A stretch of 64,000 nt of DNA from CAWBRT01 sp963819175 (GTDB lineage: Bacteria; Acidobacteriota; Terriglobia; Terriglobales; Acidobacteriaceae), in assembly GCA_963819175.1 (NCBI GenBank), contig CAWFVJ010000004.1:62001-126000 (forward strand). Direction: 5' to 3'. Below are positions 28,523-36,574 of this stretch, in pieces. The notes beneath the pieces were generated by a model. It saw only the letters and a program-made list of their open reading frames with translations. It was not told the DNA's origin and did no database searches. A program made the translations under genes and the position numbers. Each line of letters opens with the position of its first letter. Position 1 is the stretch's first letter.

Positions 28523-28648
28523 ATTTTGATGGGGGTTCAAACCGAAAACGCGTAGGCGGCGTATGATGCTTGATGGACCCTGAGGCCGGGCGTCTCGGTG
28601 TGTACGGGATGCGCGGACTCGGGCCGAGTGTCAGGAGAAAGGATCGGT

Positions 28649-29201
28649 ATGCAGCGAATTGGCAGCGCACACTGGCAGGGCGGACTGAAAGACGGCAAAG
28701 GCACGGTTTCATCCGCCAGCGGAGTTCTGAAAGACACGCAGTACTCATTCGCCACACGTTTTGAAAACGGCATAGGCACCAATCCCGAGGAGTTGCTGGC
28801 GGCGGCGCATGCGGGCTGTTTTTCCATGGCGCTCTCGGCGCAGCTTGACGCGGCCGGGATGAAAGCCCAGAGCATCGATACCCGGGCGACCGTTTCGCTG
28901 GAAAAAGGTGGAGAACGGGTTCGCAATCACCGCAATTCAGCTTGACCTGACGGCGAAGATTCCCGGCGCGGTGAAGGAAAAATTCGAGCAGGCGGCCAAC
29001 AACGCGAAAGCGGGCTGCCCGGTTTCGAAGCTGTTTGCCAACAACGCCAAGATCACGCTGACAACGCATTTGGAATCGCTAGACGCCCGCTGGGCGCAGG
29101 AGAGGCCATCCTTCGGGATGGCCTTTTCGTTTCAGCAGCAGCTTGAGTTGCCGGCACTCCCCAAATGGTTGCAGGTCCGGGCGATCCACATCCCGGAGTG
29201 A
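28649..29201 (+). CDS. OsmC-family peroxiredoxin-like protein, frameshifted
   Basis: Small peroxide-reducing protein. First cysteine in AAAHAGCFSMALS, second in AKAGCPVSKLFAN, the spacing of the OsmC redox pair. Start MQRIGSAHWQGGLKDG at 28649 with AGGAGA. The frame changes near 28912 (VSLEKV / ENGFAITAIQLDL). The family domain ends at ITLTTHLES (about 29080), yet the open frame runs on through a terminator to 29201, so one more indel probably hides the true stop. Cytoplasmic; defends against organic hydroperoxides. Confidence 0.85.
29102..29126 (+). terminator. Rho-independent terminator after osmC-like gene
   Basis: Perfect stem AGGCCATCC (29102-29110), loop TTCG, GGATGGCCT (29115-29123), then TTT. 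It lies inside the extended osmC-like frame. Confidence 0.88.
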
Positions 29202-29322
29202 TCCGGATTTGGCGGCAAACACAACCTCACTGTCATACATCACAGGTAAGTACGTCAGTTCCGGCCAGTTCCGGCGAGCTGCCGGACGAATATCGACGAG
29301 GAAAGTGGATGGACGGTGGGTT

Positions 29323-30458
29323 GTGAAGATCACGATTTTCGGGCTGACGCTCTCTTCCTCGTGGGGCAACGGACACGCAACGCCTTACCGCGCGGTGCTT
29401 GCGAGCACTGGCGCGGCATGGCCACACGATTACGTTTTTCGAGAAGGACGCCGAGTACTACGCGCTGCGGCGTGACTTCAATTCGTGTGGCTACTGCGAT
29501 CTCGTTATCTATGGCGAGTGGGAGGAGATCCGCCGCCGGGCTTTGAAGGAAGCCGCCGAATCGGACGTGGTCATCACCGCTAGCTATCTGTCCCGAAGGC
29601 GCGCGGATCAACGACGCCGTGCTGGCACTGGAGCGCCCGCTGCGCGTCTTTTACGATCTCGATACGCCGGTGACTCTCGGTAAACTGCACGGCGGCGATC
29701 TGGATTACCTGCGAGCCGGGCAGATTCCGGAATTTGATTTGGTGCTCTCCTGGACCGGCGGCCGCTCACTGGTGGAGCTGGAAACGGTGTGGAAGGCGGC
29801 GCTGGCGAGGCCGCTGTTCGGCTGCGTCGATCCTGACATCTACGTGGGCGCGCCGCGTGACGCGCGCTTTGAATGCGCCCTGAGCTACATGGGAACCTAC
29901 GCGGCCGACCGCCAGGAGAAACTCGATCGGTTGTTTCTGGAATCCGCGCGGCGTCGTCCGGAGCTGGCGTTTTTGCTGGCCGGGACGCTCTACCCGTGGC
30001 ACTGGCAGTGGCCGGCTAACGTCAAGCGTTTCGATCACGTCTCGCCGTTCGAGCACCCCGCACTGTATTCCTCGTCGCGGCTGACGCTGAATTTAACGCG
30101 CGCCGAGATGGCGGCGTGCGGCTATTGTCCGTCGGGCAGATTTTTTGAAGCGGCGGCCTGCGGCACCCCCATCGTGAGCGACTGGTTCGAGGGACTCGAC
30201 ACTTTCTTCCGGCCTGGCGAAGAAGTTCTGATTGCCTCCAGCGCCGAGGATGCGCTTCAGGCCCTCGACCTCGGCGACGGCGAGTTGGCGCGAATCAGCG
30301 CGCGCGCGCGTCAGCGTACGCTCGACGAGCACACGGGAGAGCATCGCGCGCGCCAGATGTTGGAATACTTCGAAGAGGCTTTCGCGGCGCGGCGCGGGAA
30401 GGCGGCACGCTGCGTTGAAGACGCCATACCAACCAGAGCATGTGCGGGTTCCCGCTGA
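29323..30458 (+). CDS. CgeB-type glycosyltransferase (DUF3880-like), frameshifted
   Basis: About 378 residues, cytoplasmic. N-terminus KITIFGLTLSSSWGNGHA, then after breaks near 29402 and 29600 RALARHGHTITFFEKDAEYY and FYDLDTPVTL. The C-terminal part has SYMGTYAADRQ, LTLNLTRAEMAACGYCPSGR and FEAAACGTPIVSDWFEGLDTFF, the donor-binding half of GT1/GT4-like CgeB proteins. The start is likely GTG at 29323. Forty bases before a sugar nucleotidyltransferase gene on the same strand, so the two probably act on one surface or spore-like glycan. Confidence 0.78.
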
Positions 30459-30498
30459 CGCGGGCATTCACGCGCAGTGGGGTAGAGGGGGCTACATC

Positions 30499-31255
30499 GT
30501 GATCGGAATCATTCCGGCGGCCGGTGCCGGACAGCGCATTCAGCCGCTTGGTTGCTCGAAGGAACTGCTGCCGGTCGGCTCGCGCGTGGTCGATGGCGTC
30601 GAGCGGCCCAAGGCCGTTTCCGAGTACCTGGTCGAGCGCATGATCGCAGCCGGAGCCACGCAGATCTGCGTGGTGATTTCGGCCGAAAAGAGCGACATCG
30701 TGCGGTACTTCGCCGAACGCGACTATGCGGCGGAGATTTTTTACGTTGTGCAGCAGCAGCCGCGCGGCCTGTGTGACGCGCTGTTCCGCGCCGAGCCTTT
30801 CGTTCGCGACGATCAGGCGGTGCTCATCGGATTGCCCGATACCATCTGGTTTCCGGAGAATGCCTACACGCCGGCGATCAACCAAAATGCCGGACGTCAA
30901 CCTGGTGTTGTTTCCGGTGCTGAACCCATCGGCGTTCGATGCGGTCGTATGCGATGAACTCGGCTACGTGGAGCGCGTGGAAGTGAAGCTGCCGGACGCG
31001 CACTCGCACTGGATATGGGGCGCGGTCACGGCCCGCGGAAGCGCATTCAGGGCACTCAAGCGATTGTGGGACGCGCGCCATCGCGAGGACGAATTCCTCG
31101 GTCATTTGCTGAACGCATACATGGCCGCCGGCAACGTCGTGCGCGCCACTTCTTCAGGCGAACACTACATGGACGTGGGAACCCTGGAAGGCTATCACGC
31201 AGCGCAGGACTACCTGCGCGCACAGAAGCTTCGGGGCCGCATTCTGGCGGCCTGA
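30499..31255 (+). CDS. Sugar-phosphate nucleotidyltransferase (RfbA/GalU-like), one frameshift
   Basis: About 251 residues. Nucleotide-binding start IGIIPAAGAGQRIQPLGCSKELLPVG, an altered form of the GxGxRxxPxTxxxxK signature (glutamine and leucine replace usual residues). Further EYLVERMIAAGATQICVVIS, VQQQPRGLCDALF, and after a break near 30885 VNLVLFPVLNPSAFD, DVGTLEGYHAAQDYL. The start is GTG at 30499 after AGGGGG. Would make an NDP-sugar for the glycosyltransferase upstream. Confidence 0.82.
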
Positions 31256-31451
31256 TCCTCTCATCTTTATTCACTGAATCGGAGCTCGCAACCACAGGCC
31301 GACCGCTGCCGATGTGCAGCACGGATTGACCATGGCGCGCCGATGCCGTTACAATCTTGTTGCATGCCTGAGTGATCGGCCGGCCCGCGGGGGCCGCGCC
31401 CAATGCAATACCCCAGTGGAAGCGATCGGTTGCTGCCGGGGTTCCTGAAAT

Positions 31452-31538
31452 GCCGAAGTGGCGGAATTGGCAGACGCGCATGGTTCAGGTCCATGTACTC
31501 GCAAGGGTGTGGGGGTTCGAGTCCCCCCTTCGGCACCA
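31452..31538 (+). tRNA. tRNA-Leu (CAG), CCA encoded
   Basis: Acceptor stem GCCGAAG / CTTCGGC, D-arm GGCGGAATTGGCAGAC, anticodon loop TTCAGGT with anticodon CAG, long variable arm, T-arm GGGGGTTCGAGTCCCCC, discriminator A and genomic CCA. Class II fold as expected for leucine. Its 3' end (CCCCTTCGGCACCAAA, 31525-31540) is duplicated at 31813-31828. Confidence 0.95.
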
Positions 31539-31583
31539 AATATCAATTTGCATTCTCCGTGGGTTGTTGTAATAGTTACCCGT

Positions 31584-31766
31584 ATGGAAGAAGAAAAAGA
31601 CCTCCAGCCCACCGGGCCTGACGATGCCACCCAACCGCAGGGGGAGAGTGCGGAAGAACAGCGCATTGCGCGGATTATGCACCGCGTCGCCATGGGAGAC
31701 ACTTCCGTGACCTCGGAGGTGTACTGGATGCAGATGATTGAGAGCTTCGCCAAGAAGAACCGTTAG
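31584..31766 (+). CDS. Small acidic protein, unknown function
   Basis: 60 residues, starting MEEEKDLQPTGPDDATQP; the C-terminal half is a likely helix (EEQRIARIMHRVAMGD, then EVYWMQMIESFAKKNR). No family recognised. It lies between the tRNA-Leu gene and the duplicated tRNA end, so it may be carried on a small insertion or simply share the tRNA transcript. Confidence 0.55.
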   Translation: MEEEKDLQPTGPDDATQPQGESAEEQRIARIMHRVAMGDTSVTSEVYWMQMIESFAKKNR

Positions 31767-31812
31767 GGGCCGCTCGCGCAATCGCTAGTCAGGCGCAGAT
31801 CAGGGGCACTTT

Positions 31813-31828
31813 CCCCTTCGGCACCAAA
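31813..31828 (+). repeat. Duplicate of the tRNA-Leu 3' end
   Basis: CCCCTTCGGCACCAAA repeats bases 31525-31540 exactly, 288 bases downstream. Just before it GGGG-CACTTT-CCCC resembles a degraded T-arm. Either an attachment-type repeat or the remnant of a second tRNA. Confidence 0.6.
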
Positions 31829-31841
31829 AGCTTTGAGCCTG

Positions 31842-31869
31842 AAGCCCTGCTGAAAAGCGGGGCTTTTGT
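31842..31869 (+). terminator. Rho-independent terminator downstream of the tRNA region
   Basis: Stem AAGCCCTGC (31842-31850) with GCGGGGCTT (31857-31865), loop TGAAAA, then a T-rich tail. Its core CTGCTGAAAAGC recurs in the terminator at 39787-39814. Confidence 0.75.
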
Positions 31870-31882
31870 TTGTCTGACTGAA

Positions 31883-31918
31883 CTCCCACATCGCTAATTG
31901 CGTCAGATGTGGGGCACC
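31883..31918 (+). repeat. REP-like hairpin, decayed CATCTGC type
   Basis: CTCCCACATC-GCTAATTGCG-TCAGATGTGGGGCACC; one base of the left arm is missing. Confidence 0.65.
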
Positions 31919-32051
31919 GTTAAGAGAGAAGAATAGAGATGCGGGCCACACACCAGAACGACGCGCGACGCGGCTACCCGTCCTCAAACAAAAGTGTTGT
32001 GACGTTGCCGCTTCTTGTGTGACAGTCTTGAGAGTCCAGAGGAGATGAAAG

Positions 32052-32816
32052 ATGAGGCTTTTGATTCTTGCAGTCATGCTTTGCGCGTGTGCCATTGGGG
32101 CAGCCGGCTCAGAATTGAGCGTGTACGCGCCCGGAGGCGTGAGGTCTGCGTTGCAGGGCGCCGCAGCGGCCTTCGAGCGCGAGACCCATCACACCATCAA
32201 GTTTACGTTCGGGACAGGAGGAGGCATACAGAAGCAGGTGGCTGCTGGTGCGCCGGCTGACGTTACGGTAATTCCATCCGCCGGAGTTACTGAGCTCGAA
32301 CGTAAAGGACTGGTTGCGCCAAACTCGCGGCAGGAGGTCGGTAGCGTCGGGGTGGGAGTCGGAATCAAAGCGGGCGCGCCTCGGCCCAAGATCGATACGC
32401 CTGACGAGTTTCGGGAGACGCTGCTTGCGGCAAAGTCAATCACATATGCCGATCCCGCGCGTGGCGGCACATCCGGTACATATTTCGCCACAGTGGTGCT
32501 TCCACGCCTTGGCATCGTAGAACAGATGCGGAGCAAGTCTGCGCTCGCGGGCGTAGGTGAAGAAGCAGTGCAAAGAGTAGCCAACGGGCAATCCGAGATC
32601 GTGGTTGTCCAATCGAGCGAGATCACGGCTATTCCGGGTGCGGAGTTGGTTGGTCCCTTACCCAAAAGTCTGCAAAGCGAAATTCCGTATGCCGCCGTCG
32701 TGCTCAAGACCAGCAAGGCTCCAGAGGTGGCACGCGCGTTCGTCAAATTTCTGGATTCGCCGTCCGGGAGAGCGGCATTTAAGGCCGCTGGGTTTGGACC
32801 ACCCCCTGAACGCTAA
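32052..32816 (+). CDS. Exported molybdate/oxyanion-type substrate-binding protein (ModA-like)
   Basis: 254 residues with a cleavable signal peptide (RLLILAVMLCACAIGAAGS). The mature part fits the SBP_bac_11/ModA family: VYAPGGVRSALQGAAAAFE, FTFGTGGGIQKQVAAGAPADV, YADPARGGTSGTYFA, and FVKFLDSPSGRAAFKAAGF. GGAG site before the ATG. No permease or ATPase gene is next to it, so it either works with a distant transporter or is a lone periplasmic binder. Molybdate itself is not proven. Confidence 0.8.
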   Translation: MRLLILAVMLCACAIGAAGSELSVYAPGGVRSALQGAAAAFERETHHTIKFTFGTGGGIQKQVAAGAPADVTVIPSAGVTELERKGLVAPNSRQEVGSVGVGVGIKAGAPRPKIDTPDEFRETLLAAKSITYADPARGGTSGTYFATVVLPRLGIVEQMRSKSALAGVGEEAVQRVANGQSEIVVVQSSEITAIPGAELVGPLPKSLQSEIPYAAVVLKTSKAPEVARAFVKFLDSPSGRAAFKAAGFGPPPER

Positions 32817-32886
32817 GACGCAACAAGTCCAAGGGACGACCTTGAGAGTCGGCGACAGCGACTACCCAACCAGAGAGTTCTCAACA

Positions 32887-33405
32887 ATGTCGAATCAGAG
32901 TGACAAAACATTCCAGCAGATTTGGAAGCACATGGACCGCGAGCGGCGCCGGCAAACCGCCACGGCGTTTTTTTCCAGTACCGAAGCCGCAGGTGAGCTG
33001 CGGAGGGTTTCGGGATTCATTGCGATGAAGCTGAACCTGCGCCCGCAGAAAGCCGCGAAGCTTCCCGCCGACAAGGCGGCAGCATACCTCGCGGCCATTG
33101 AGTCGATTGATGAGCCGCTTGCCGCTTTGCTCGTGCGCACGTATCTGTTTGCGCATCATGCGCCGATGCTGATCATGTTTCTGGACGAACTCCAGATCCC
33201 GCACCAGAACGGCGTGATTGCCGACGACAGCACCACTGTCCCGAGCGCCGATGCGCTTCGCACAGCCGCCGATCACCTCCGCGCCGCATTCCCGGCGGAA
33301 GACGTGCAGTTCTATTTGTCGGCGCTTCTGGCGAGCGACGCGGTGGCGTGGGCCAATCTGGGCGCCGCATTTATAGACGCCGCAATTACTGACAAAGAGG
33401 CGTGA
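32887..33405 (+). CDS. Hypothetical protein, alpha-helical
   Basis: 172 residues, soluble, rich in Ala and charged residues, predicted mostly helical (FQQIWKHMDRERRRQTATAFF, PADKAAAYLAAIESIDEPLA). It begins at the ATG 32887; the open frame upstream overlaps the ModA-like gene and is not used. 70 bases after that gene, possibly the same transcript. No family recognised. Confidence 0.6.
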   Translation: MSNQSDKTFQQIWKHMDRERRRQTATAFFSSTEAAGELRRVSGFIAMKLNLRPQKAAKLPADKAAAYLAAIESIDEPLAALLVRTYLFAHHAPMLIMFLDELQIPHQNGVIADDSTTVPSADALRTAADHLRAAFPAEDVQFYLSALLASDAVAWANLGAAFIDAAITDKEA

Positions 33406-33440
33406 TACCCGCCCAACCAGCAGCAGAAGTCGAGTCCAGG

Positions 33441-33588
33441 GTAGTGGGTCAATTTGAAAGGTGTTTGGGAATGGCCTCCCACGTCAGCCCAACTACAGTC
33501 ACCCCAGCGATCGGGGCTCGCAGGGGACCCCGACATGGGCGGAACGTGGGGCACCCGTTCTCATGGAAAATTCAAAATGACCCACTAC
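33441..33588 (+). mobile_element. 148-bp element with terminal inverted repeats around a nested REP-like hairpin
   Basis: Ends GTAGTGGGTCA (33441-33451) and TGACCCACTAC (33578-33588), an exact 11-base inverted repeat, flanked inside by ATTTGAAAG and AAAATTCAAAA. The interior is a CACGTCAGCCC / GGAACGTGGGGCACCC hairpin (33473-33556) whose loop holds the CAGTCACCCCAGCGA... insert. A 100-bp relative is at 18536-18635. Non-coding. Confidence 0.75.
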
Positions 33589-33677
33589 CGAGTCCAGCTC
33601 GACATTGACTGGCCGGCAGATTTGCTGCATAATCCGCAGCGCTTTCAAGCGGGCGGAAACTTCCACCAGGGTGAACA

Positions 33678-34844
33678 ATGATCAGGTTCAAAGGTTATCG
33701 CCGTCCAGACGGAGCTGCCGGCATTCGTAATCATGTGCTGGTCATTCCTTCTGTCGTGTGCGCAAACCGGGTAGCTCGCGGAATCGCACAGCAGGTTTCG
33801 GGAGCCACCTGGATCGAGCATCAGCATGGCTGCACGCAGTTGGGAGCCGATGCCGAATTGACCGCGCAGGTGCTCATCGCGCACGGCGCTCATCCGAACG
33901 TGTTTGGCGCGGTGGTGGTTGGCTTGGGGTGCGAGACCATTCGCGCGCAGGATATCGCCGCGGCGATCAAAGCGAAGTGCCCGTACAAGCCCGTATGTCT
34001 CGTCATTATTCAGGATGAAGGCGGCTCCGTAAAGGCGACCGCTGTCGGGGTGACGGCGGCACACCAGATGGTGACCGAGGCTTCCTGCCAGGAGCGCGAA
34101 TTCGTGGATGCTTCTGCGCTCATTCTTGGCACCGAGTGCGGCGGGTCCGATGCGTGTTCCGGCATTTCGGCGAACCCGGCTCTGGGGGCGGCCAGCGACA
34201 TGCTCATCGACGCCGGCGGCAGCGTCATCCTGGCGGAAACGACCGAACTGATCGGCGCTGAGCATCTGGTTGCCGCACGCGCGGTAAATCAAAGCGTTGC
34301 CCGGCGTTGCTATGAGGTAATCGAGCGCTGTGAGGCCAGCGCCACTGCGATGGGAGTGGACATGCGCGGTGGCCAACCGACGCCCGGCAACATCGAAGGC
34401 GGCCTCTCATCCATCGAGGAGAAATCGCTCGGCTGCATCTACAAGGCGGGCACCAGGCCGTTGCAGGATGTGATCGAATACGCAGCGCCGGTCACGCAAA
34501 AGGGACTGGTTTGGATGGATACCCCGGGCCAGGATATCGAGCAGATCACTGGCATGGTGGCCGGGGGATGTCAGTTGGTTGTCTTTACCACCGGCCGTGG
34601 CACTCCGTGCGGCTCACCGATTGCCCCAACCATTAAGATAGCCACCAATACCGCGATGTTCGAAAGGATGAATGACAACATGGATCTCAATGCCGGCACC
34701 ATTATCAGCGGCGACGAGACCGTCGATGAGGTTGGCGTGCGCATTTTTCAGGAAATGCTCGAGGTGGCTTCCGGCAAGCTGACCAAGGCGGAGGCGCTGG
34801 GATTCAACGATTTTGCCATTAAGCGCATCGGGCCGACCATGTAG
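33678..34844 (+). CDS. UxaA-family hydrolase, large subunit (second copy)
   Basis: 388 residues, same family as 2145-3314. FKGYRRPDGAAGIRNHVLV start, LGTECGGSDACSGISANPALG, PTPGNIEGGLSSIEEKSLG and VVFTTGRGTPCGSPIAPTIK are conserved. It is intact and directly followed by its small subunit (17 bases between stop and start). The differing central motif (ECGGSD here, CKCGESD there) suggests that the two enzymes act on different substrates. Confidence 0.88.
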   Translation: MIRFKGYRRPDGAAGIRNHVLVIPSVVCANRVARGIAQQVSGATWIEHQHGCTQLGADAELTAQVLIAHGAHPNVFGAVVVGLGCETIRAQDIAAAIKAKCPYKPVCLVIIQDEGGSVKATAVGVTAAHQMVTEASCQEREFVDASALILGTECGGSDACSGISANPALGAASDMLIDAGGSVILAETTELIGAEHLVAARAVNQSVARRCYEVIERCEASATAMGVDMRGGQPTPGNIEGGLSSIEEKSLGCIYKAGTRPLQDVIEYAAPVTQKGLVWMDTPGQDIEQITGMVAGGCQLVVFTTGRGTPCGSPIAPTIKIATNTAMFERMNDNMDLNAGTIISGDETVDEVGVRIFQEMLEVASGKLTKAEALGFNDFAIKRIGPTM

Positions 34845-34861
34845 CCGGAGTGGAGGGGATC

Positions 34862-35152
34862 ATGAGCAAGATCAAGGTAATCGTCATGAAATCATCCGAC
34901 AACGTCTGCACGGTTGTCGAGAATATCGAAGCCGGAAGCGTAATTGCCGTTCAAGACAACGGACAGGAGATCGGCATTACGGTCGGCGAGAAGATTCCGT
35001 TCGGACATAAGTTTGCGATCCGCCCAATCGGGCGAGGCGATCCGATCATCAAGTACGGCGAGGTGATCGGCGTCGCCACCAGTGAGATCGCACCGGGCCA
35101 GCATGTCCACGTTCACAACCTGGAAAGCCGCCGGGGCCGGGGAGATAAGTAG
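34862..35152 (+). CDS. UxaA-family hydrolase, small (SAF) subunit (second copy)
   Basis: 96 residues: VVENIEAGSVIAV, EKIPFGHKFAIRPI, PIIKYGEVIGVATSEI, GQHVHVHNLESRRG. The second ATG (34862) is preferred because GGAGGGG sits 5 bases before it; the ATG at 34850 is part of that ribosome site. Pairs with the large subunit upstream. Confidence 0.86.
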   Translation: MSKIKVIVMKSSDNVCTVVENIEAGSVIAVQDNGQEIGITVGEKIPFGHKFAIRPIGRGDPIIKYGEVIGVATSEIAPGQHVHVHNLESRRGRGDK

Positions 35153-35159
35153 CTCCCCA

Positions 35160-35198
35160 AGTCCCACATCTGCTAATTGCGGCAGATGTGGGGCACCG
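35160..35198 (+). repeat. REP-like hairpin, arm type CATCTGC
   Basis: GTCCCACATCTGC / GCAGATGTGGGGCACC, loop TAATTGCG; starts 8 bases after the small UxaA subunit stop. A partial GC palindrome (GTGAAGCCGCGCC) follows at 35228-35255. Confidence 0.8.
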
Positions 35199-35279
35199 TC
35201 CGATGACACTCCTCTGTGTTTCCTCCGCAGGCTGTGAAGCCGCGCCTCTTCAAAGACGGACACCTATTCTGGTTTTGCT

Positions 35280-36017
35280 CTAGTACCACGGTCCACGTCT
35301 TCCAAATACGACCACACCCGGCGGGTAAGGATAAGGGTACGGGTATGCATACGGATATGGATATGGATATGGAGCAACGCGTGGATAGGCGCTATTCTGG
35401 CGCTGGTTTCGCACATGGCACCACTCATCGAAACTGTCGGGCACGGGATCCTTATGGCGTTCATAAGCAGCCGCGGTTCCGGATATCCGAACCTGCTCGT
35501 GTCCCTTCACGCGCAACGCTGAATGCTCTGCGGTGACGCTGCCCTCGCCCTTCCAAACGGTAATCGTGGTAGTGTCAGCCGCCGGGTCGGCGTCAACGCG
35601 GTAATCACCCGACTTCAGAACGGTGAAGGCGCCGTGGTCGCTATCCACCTCATAAATTTCACCATCAAAGAGGTGGTGCACGTGCAGATACAAGGTTCCC
35701 TGGTGCAGCCGCACCTGGACCGTGTGGCGACTGACGTTGACAATGGTCAGGCTCGTCTCCGCATTCAGTTGCATCAAGCCGGTTCCGACGTTCAGCTCTG
35801 CCCGAGAAGCCTTGTCGGTCCACACGATGTCCGTGGCGCGTAGCGGATCATTGGCCGAAGCTGCAACCCAACTTCCTTTTCCGTGCGGCTGGATCGAGAC
35901 AGTTCCATTGATGTACTGCAAGACAGCAAGACGCCCAACAGGAGCGGCGGTTGCGAGCGCCGCCCCAAAAAGTAATGGCATTAGTGCGACCCAATATTTA
36001 CGAGCAAGTATGTTCAT
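35280..36017 (-). CDS. FecR-domain exported protein with Pro-Tyr repeat tail
   Basis: 245 residues. Signal peptide ALMPLLFGAALATAAP, FecR-like beta domain (RLAVLQYINGTVSIQPHG, AELNVGTGLMQLNAETSLTI, VRLHQGTLYLHVHHLFDGE, YEVDSDHGAFTVLKSGDYRV). The C-terminus is unusual: a run of Pro-Tyr repeats (PYPYPYPYAYPYPYPYP), then GVVVFGRRGPWY. No sigma factor or TonB receptor gene is nearby, so it is not a classical FecR regulator; a secreted or surface role is more likely. GGGAGG precedes the ATG. Confidence 0.8.
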   Translation of the reverse strand: MNILARKYWVALMPLLFGAALATAAPVGRLAVLQYINGTVSIQPHGKGSWVAASANDPLRATDIVWTDKASRAELNVGTGLMQLNAETSLTIVNVSRHTVQVRLHQGTLYLHVHHLFDGEIYEVDSDHGAFTVLKSGDYRVDADPAADTTTITVWKGEGSVTAEHSALRVKGHEQVRISGTAAAYERHKDPVPDSFDEWCHVRNQRQNSAYPRVAPYPYPYPYAYPYPYPYPPGVVVFGRRGPWY

Positions 36018-36574
36018 GCCGAATCCTCCCGGAGTAGATAACCCGCAACCACCCGCACCCGTTTGCGTACCCGCGCGCGTCAGTCAGCTTTCCGTTTACG
36101 AAGGGTACCCTGAGATGCTGTAGATGTGCAACGACTTCGATCCGGGCGGACCTTCGGGGTAAAGCACAAAATTCCCGATTTGAGGTGGCGGTCGCCAAGG
36201 TCCCGAAGACGTAGCACGTTCCTGCTACGATTTTTAGATAAGCACGTATGTTTCTATTAAATCAAAAGACTTAGGTGTTAGAAAATAAAGAGTTCCCACC
36301 GTTTATTCTCCTTCCGTAATGCGCGGAAATTGGAGTACTATCCAGCTCTGCAATCAATACGACATAATCCGGGTCGTTCGTTGGCCGCGAAGAGATGGTT
36401 TCGGCGGTGCACGGCTCTCCCTGTTCTGTTTTCTTATAGCAAGCTATTTAGGCGGCGCAGAATATAGTGACATTTTGAGGTGCCGAGAGGCCCATTTGGA
36501 GGGTGGTTTCAGGTCGGCGATTGTCACTATATTGTGCTTTTCTCAATAGTGCAAAAGCACGTAAGAGAGGATCT
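36018..36574. other. AT-richer gap between two divergent exported-protein genes
   Basis: 557 bases with lower GC than the surroundings. Divergent promoters for the FecR-like gene and the 36575 gene are expected here. The only clear structure is an 11-base perfect inverted repeat, AATATAGTGAC at 36461-36471 and GTCACTATATT at 36523-36533. No gene was recognised. Confidence 0.5.
36461..36533. promoter_or_regulatory. Inverted repeat upstream of the 36575 gene
   Basis: Two perfect 11-base half sites 51 bases apart, 42 bases before the start codon. Could be an operator, the ends of a small element, or chance. Confidence 0.35.

Noticed and set aside
31541..31812. An integrated genomic island at tRNA-Leu
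   Set aside because: Only 288 bases lie between the repeats and there is no integrase; kept as a small repeat finding only.
35280..36017. Classical FecR anti-sigma regulator
   Set aside because: It has a signal peptide and no sigma factor or TonB receptor nearby.
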